Positions 59,401-64,000 of a DNA stretch of 64,000 nt are shown one piece after another. Location: NCBI GenBank assembly GCA_027422505.1, contig JAPQWV010000002.1, positions 27,382,501 through 27,446,500 on the forward strand. Reading direction: 5' to 3'. The DNA comes from Craterostigma plantagineum. Taxonomy: Eukaryota; Streptophyta; Magnoliopsida; Lamiales; Linderniaceae. A program made the position numbers and the translations under genes. Positions within the stretch are counted from its first letter, which is position 1; the number at the start of each line of letters is the position of its first letter. The notes beneath the pieces were generated by a model, which saw only the letters and a program-made list of their open reading frames with translations, was not told where the DNA came from and made no database searches.

Positions 59401-59623
59401 TAATATATTTTGACAGAAACAGTTCCTTAACGGCGTTTTAGCATCTTTTAGCAGTTTTTACAGAACCATTTTTGTAACTCATTTTTAGCATTGTTTAAAC
59501 CAGTTCAAACCTCTCACAGACCTCAACTCCTCTCTCTCATAACCGAACCCTAAAACTTTTTTCCCTTTGCCGATTTTTTTACCGAACTGTAAAATTCCAT
59601 CTTCACCGGCGAAATCAAGCACG

Positions 59624-61153
59624 ATGTCTTCGAAAAAGGGTGGCCCAGTGAGGCGGCGAAGCGGGCGGACTGCGAAGAAAGCAGTTTCGGACCTCACTGT
59701 GGTCGAAGAAACGACGGTCGACGGAGGCCCTAAGCGAACGCGATGTCAGCCTACATTTTTTAGAGATAAGATGGAAATGCTGGAAGTTCAGACTGAGGAT
59801 TCGGTGGTAGTTTCGGGGCCTATGCCGGTGGATAATGCGGGTGTCAAGTGTCAACGACATAGTGGACTCGGTTCTCGGTGCGCGGAAGTATTATGACGGT
59901 GGATCAAGAGTACCTTCAATATGTCTCTGCTGCCAATGCTACTCGTGACACGACTGCCCCGTCGATTGCTCAAACTATCAGAGAAAGGGATGATAGAAAC
60001 TGCAAGAGAGATGAAGATTTCGTCACACCGCCGGGATCGACCACCCCACCGAAGAAGAAGCCAAAGCGACTTCGTGTCGTGTCGAAAGGCGACAAATGTT
60101 TGCAAGCGAGAGAGCCTTATGAAGGCAGTTACGAGGAAACCCGAGAGATCACTAAAGAATTTGCTGGTAGACTGTCGCTCTCCGACGCTGAAAGAGATCT
60201 CGTGGACCGTTTCATTGACCAAGGCGACTTCGTGTAAGTTATTTTTAACACGTTTCGAATTCATGTGATAAAAAATTAATGGTTGTAATTGTTGGTATTT
60301 CTAAACGCAGGTCTCTCATTTATGGAGACGGTTTGTTGAATTTGAAAGGATTTCATTTGCCAGAATTGTTGATTGGGCATTCCATCACACCAGACGTAGT
60401 CGATGTCTGGTTTAAATATCTTTCATCGGCATCTTACAAGGGCCGTTATAATCCCGGTGCAACGGCCTACTTCGTTCCTACACATGTTTCGGTACATGTA
60501 TGAATAAATTTGGTATTAATATACATTTTCACTTATGGTTTTGATGTGATTCGCAGCAAGATATCGACGCCGTCATGCGCAAGAAAAACTGTCCCAAGTT
60601 AGGGCGGATAAAGGTAACGAGGCATTTACTGCTTCATTGCCGATGAAGACGAGAGCGGAGCTTGCCAAGTTACGTCCGGAGCTGTTGCCGGAGGCGAAGT
60701 ACGTTGTGTTCCCTCTATTGGATGGACTCGATTGGCATATGCTTGTACTTGACTGGACCAAACAGTCATTCGTGGTTTATAATACGAAGCTAAGAATTCG
60801 AAGCAATGCCTACACAAACCACTGTGTAAGTCTCTGTTGTGATTCATTTTATGTTGTTTGTTCTAAAAATGATTATTTATTGTGTTTTCCTATATTAGTC
60901 CTCAACCATCCGAAATTACATGGTGCACCTCGGAAATTCAAATGTACCCCAGTCGAAAGTAGGACGTGCCGATTGTCGACAAGCGCCTAAGGATAGCTTT
61001 GAGAGTGGAACTCTATTGTGCATGTTTGGGGAGGCCCTTATTCGCGACGAGGCAGTGTTTTTGGAGGAGGTTAACCGAACCGGCGACATCAAGAACTTTA
61101 GGGCTCGTATATTTGCCGGAATACTGGAGTTCGCTTGGAAGCCGGGGGCTTGA
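59624..61153 (+). pseudogene. Ulp1-type (C48) protease-like gene, probably carried by a transposon
   Basis: MSSKKGGPVRRRSGRTAKK opens at 59624 with a basic start. The frame changes near 59850-59880, then reads YLQYVSAANATRDTTAPSIA through DQGDFV (donor at 60234), exon 60311-60491 (SLIYGDGLLNLKGFHLPELL...YNPGATAYFVPTHVS), exon from 60557 (a one-base shift near A5 at about 60584 is needed) with YVVFPLLDGLDWHMLVLDWT, donor at 60825, and exon 60899-61153 (SSTIRNYMVHLG...DSFESGTLLCMFGEAL). The catalytic His (DWH) and Asp region of C48 peptidases are present, but where Q...DCG is expected the sequence has QAPKDSFESG, Ser in place of Cys. Such genes are typical cargo of plant MULEs (Kaonashi type). 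Confidence 0.7.
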
Positions 61154-61417
61154 TGATATGTTTTAAGTTTGTTTAAGACGATTTGTATCTGTTTTGTTTT
61201 GTGCATCAGACGAAAAATGATCATGTATTATCCTAGAAGTAATGGAATTAGTAATGTGGTATTTGGATACTTTAATTTCGTGCCACGCTTATGCTTCTGA
61301 TAGCTAGGTGATAGGAAATGTTATCAAGGTATCAACATGTGGTTTCGTAAAAGGAAACTGTGGTAATCGACGACAACTAGTTATGCTTATCATGGAATAA
61401 CGACACGCGAACTAAAA

Positions 61418-61600
61418 TTTTATGAGTATTTCAAGATTCGTCACACTTTTGGCAAAAATGATAACACATGTCAGGTAAAAGAAAACATTCCATTGGGAAT
61501 ATTCTATAAACTCATCGATTTTATGAGTATTTTAAGATACGTAAAACTGTTTGTAAAAAGTATAACACATGTACTGAAAACGAAACCACTTCCTTAAGAA
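61418..61600. repeat. Imperfect tandem repeat, period about 103 bp
   Basis: TTTTATGAGTATTTCAAGAT...AACACATGTCAGG at 61418 recurs as TTTTATGAGTATTTTAAGAT...AACACATGTACTG at 61521. Confidence 0.65.
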
Positions 61601-61626
61601 CATGTCTACAAGGGGTCTCGTAAAGT

Positions 61627-62356
61627 GATCGTTTGGTTCGCATGTTTATATTTAGGAGGGTTTAAATAAGTATGGGTTTATTTAAAATAAAATAATGGGT
61701 ATAAATAAAATGTGTATTTGGTTAATGGGTTTAAATGATGTTTATGTGTCTGGATAAACATGGGTTTAACAAGTTGGTATTTGATAAAAGTACATATATA
61801 CCCTCAATTACATTATATTTTTTAGGACGAGCGTATTACACGCTGCTTGCTCGAGTTGTAATTCCGCTCTAGAACTACTAACATCAGGTAAGCCGTCGTA
61901 AGTCAATCTTTTGTATTTCAAAATAGTGGATATCATCTTTATTTTTTCCTATGCAATAAAAATAAAAATATGGCTACTATGAATCATACATATGCGACAG
62001 CGACACGACACAAAGTAATTAAAAAAATAAAGCTTTTGCAAGTATTTTCTTTCACCTTTGAAGCTCATTTGATTGTTGCGCTTCTGTTCTGAATTCGTCT
62101 GTCAAAGAGCAAAAAAAATTATAGCATGGGCTGTAACTTCTATCCGCCAATAAAAGCTGTTGTGTCTAGAGATATTATTGTAAATTAATTTGTGGGTTTT
62201 CGATAATCCACCTCCTTGAGTGTTTATTTAAGCCTTCTAGTGGGTTTAAACTTATTTTATATAAACCCATAGTTTATATATATCTTTGAACCAAACACAT
62301 CTATATACGGTAAACCCTTGTTTAAAACTCATAAAGACTCCAACCAAACGAGGGCA
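61627..62356. mobile_element. MITE-like element with CGTTTGGTT ends
   Basis: Left end GATCGTTTGGTTCGCATG, right end CCAACCAAACGAGGGC; internally, GGGTTTA-rich sequence on the left is mirrored by TAAACCC-rich sequence on the right. About 730 bp, with no open frame of note. Target duplication unclear, superfamily not assigned. Confidence 0.5.
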
Positions 62357-62399
62357 AAATGTTTAATTGTTACCTGTTTTCCCTTTATTTGGTATGGTT

Positions 62400-64000
62400 T
62401 TGAGTTTGAAAATTGGCGGAATCTCTAAATTTTGATTGAAAATTTAGGCGGGATTTTCGACATGAGCGGAAAAATGCAAGTGTCAAGGAATTCTGGAATG
62501 TTCTATATTGTCATGGAATATTACCACTTTACTTGCCAATAATACCGAATTACCTCTACAAAATAACATTACATAACCAATTTTAACACGATTGTAAATG
62601 GTGATACTACATAATATGTTCTTCGTACCACATTAATAATTTCATTAATTTTGCTCAAATCCACTTCTTTTAAATTGTTTAGGGTCTCAAATTTTGAGTA
62701 TATGGTCAATTAATCAAGTATTGTTTCATTAGAAAACATAATAGTCCATCTTTGGCAAGAACCACCATATGTTTAGATGACTAGCCAACTCAACTTTCGA
62801 CATTACCATAATCGTTGGCATGCTGCTTTGAGATTTTTAGTGGTTCATCATCATAGATAATGTTTGAATCAATTGGAACACATCCATCTCATAAAAAAAA
62901 TGATTCATTAACAAAACTAATCGAATTAGTAACGTTGTATTGGGAGCCTCTTATCTTGTACAACGACCTCTACTACTGATACCATATGGGTCTGATTCTG
63001 TTTATTGCATGCCAGATGTGGTATTTTTTTGATGCAACGTGGTAAGATATCTTGAAATACATGATTTTCAACAGCCGCCAGAACAGCCGCCAGAACGTTC
63101 CAGAATATTCCTTAACAAGTGGTTTATGTGCCAAATTATGAGGTATTAAGATTACATAAATTGTCACACCTCTCGAAAACGATGCAATCATATTTGGACG
63201 ACTCCGAACATTCTGGAAAATTTATAATGAAATGGTTCTGATCATACTATATGTGTCACAGTAGTAATTGAATGTGGTACTCGGCGCATTTAGGTTTCAA
63301 CGAAATCTTGAATTTGGTAATATCCCTCGATTAAAATTGGTAATTTCATTGATAATACACGGAAATTTTCCTCGAGAAAAATAAGATAAATTCGCTTTAA
63401 TTCATGATTAATATCAAACAAAATATGTCGATTACTAAGACACAATCAAATTGACCGTATTCACCCTATCCGCAGTAACTTCAAAAATTTTCTTTGATTA
63501 TGAAGACCCATGAGAAATTGAGGTCGACTTAACCTTATTCGGTAATTAACGTGACGAAGCTAGCGTTTTCAACGATGTTTTGGTGTCGAGAATGCGTGTT
63601 AATCGTATACGTTTCAAACTTGCTTGACATAAAAAATTTGTCGATATTCCATTATTAACACCACTAATCAACGTCGATTACTAAGACATATGATAATTGC
63701 ATAGGTGTTAATCGCATACGTTTCAAACGGATGGATGATGATTTATAACAACTACACTTTTATATATAGCTCTTCAAGTTCCTGAGAAGTATGACGACCT
63801 GTACCACTTCGTCCTTATAATATAACGGTTCAGTCAGAGAATATACCGCTTTAGGTTCAGGACAATCTGCTCGAACGACTTCATTTTCAGTTCCAATTTG
63901 CGTAATGCGAAAATCTGTGTAAACGGAGGTACAATTGGCTGCGTGAAGCTCTTAATAAGCCCCGGAGGACACAAATAACTTCCTGGTAATGACAATATTT
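62400..64000. other. Unannotated AT-rich tail
   Basis: No gene recognised. Short direct repeats: CAGCCGCCAGAA at 63074 and 63086; GTGTTAATCGTATACGTTTC at 63597 and a near copy at 63705; GTCGATTACTAAGACA at 63427 and 63672. A minus-strand open stretch at about 63800-63990 (SYLCPPGLIKSFTQPIVPPF) has protein-like composition and may be the end of a gene or element that continues past the window. Confidence 0.4.

Noticed and set aside
1..64000. tRNA, rRNA or snRNA genes
   Set aside because: I looked for A/B-box pairs with cloverleaf potential and rRNA signatures and saw none I could support; the only tRNA-related matches are retrotransposon primer-binding sites.

Overview
This window is nuclear DNA from a eudicot plant. 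It has intron-rich genes with GT-AG junctions, plant-specific families (WRKY group IId, OXS3-like, DUF1218, PIA-type ankyrin protein, SH3P, FBD F-box, pectin acetylesterase), and Copia, Mutator-like, Helitron and MITE-type elements. I cannot name the species.

Layout. 1-1.4 kb: edge of a minus-strand Copia retrotransposon (gag, primer-binding site, start of an LTR). 1.9-5.6 kb: a group IId WRKY gene that is decayed and split by a second, gag-only Copia element. 6.0-6.6 kb: OXS3-like gene (+). 6.9-12.4 kb: a large ABC1K kinase/beta-lactamase fusion gene (-). 13.0-13.7 kb: tandem duplication and a relic resembling the long-TIR element found later. 13.76-20.23 kb: a 6.47-kb non-autonomous Helitron with recognisable 5' and 3' ends, carrying frame-shifted exons of a REN1-type RopGAP and other unidentified gene pieces. 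20.6-21.4 kb: DUF1218 (Fb34-type) membrane protein (+), convergent with the 12.4-kb BTAF1/MOT1 gene (-, 21.9-34.3 kb). Three more minus-strand genes follow: eIF4A-III (35.5-37.8), PIA-like ankyrin-repeat protein (38.7-39.6) and BAR-SH3 protein SH3P (40.8-43.2). 45.0-46.4 kb: an F-box/FBD gene with at least three frameshifts. 46.8-47.5 kb: a conserved plant acidic/basic protein. 47.67-51.21 kb: a Mutator-like element with about 875-bp terminal inverted repeats; the repeat itself contains the first exon of the internal gene. It lies immediately downstream of the tiny OST4 gene (51.3-51.4, -). 52.0-52.6 kb: MITE. 52.8-55.1 kb: pectin acetylesterase (-). 56.0-64 kb: gene-poor and repeat-rich: a Stowaway-like MITE, a degenerate tandem array with about 0.2- and 0.5-kb periods, a Ulp1-protease-like gene whose expected catalytic Cys reads as Ser, a further MITE-like element, and an unannotated tail.

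The ordinary host genes are unrelated housekeeping or regulatory genes and do not form a pathway: transcription (BTAF1), splicing/EJC (eIF4A-III), glycosylation (OST4), trafficking (SH3P), cell wall (PAE, DUF1218), light signalling (PIA) and mitochondrial or plastid lipid metabolism (ABC1K). The noteworthy biology is in the mobile DNA: gene capture by a Helitron, disruption of a WRKY domain followed by a deletion across the LTR/host junction, and a MULE whose TIR supplies a coding exon. Several coding frames break by one base, often at homopolymers. That could be genuine decay or long-read assembly error, and it matters for deciding which genes are really broken.
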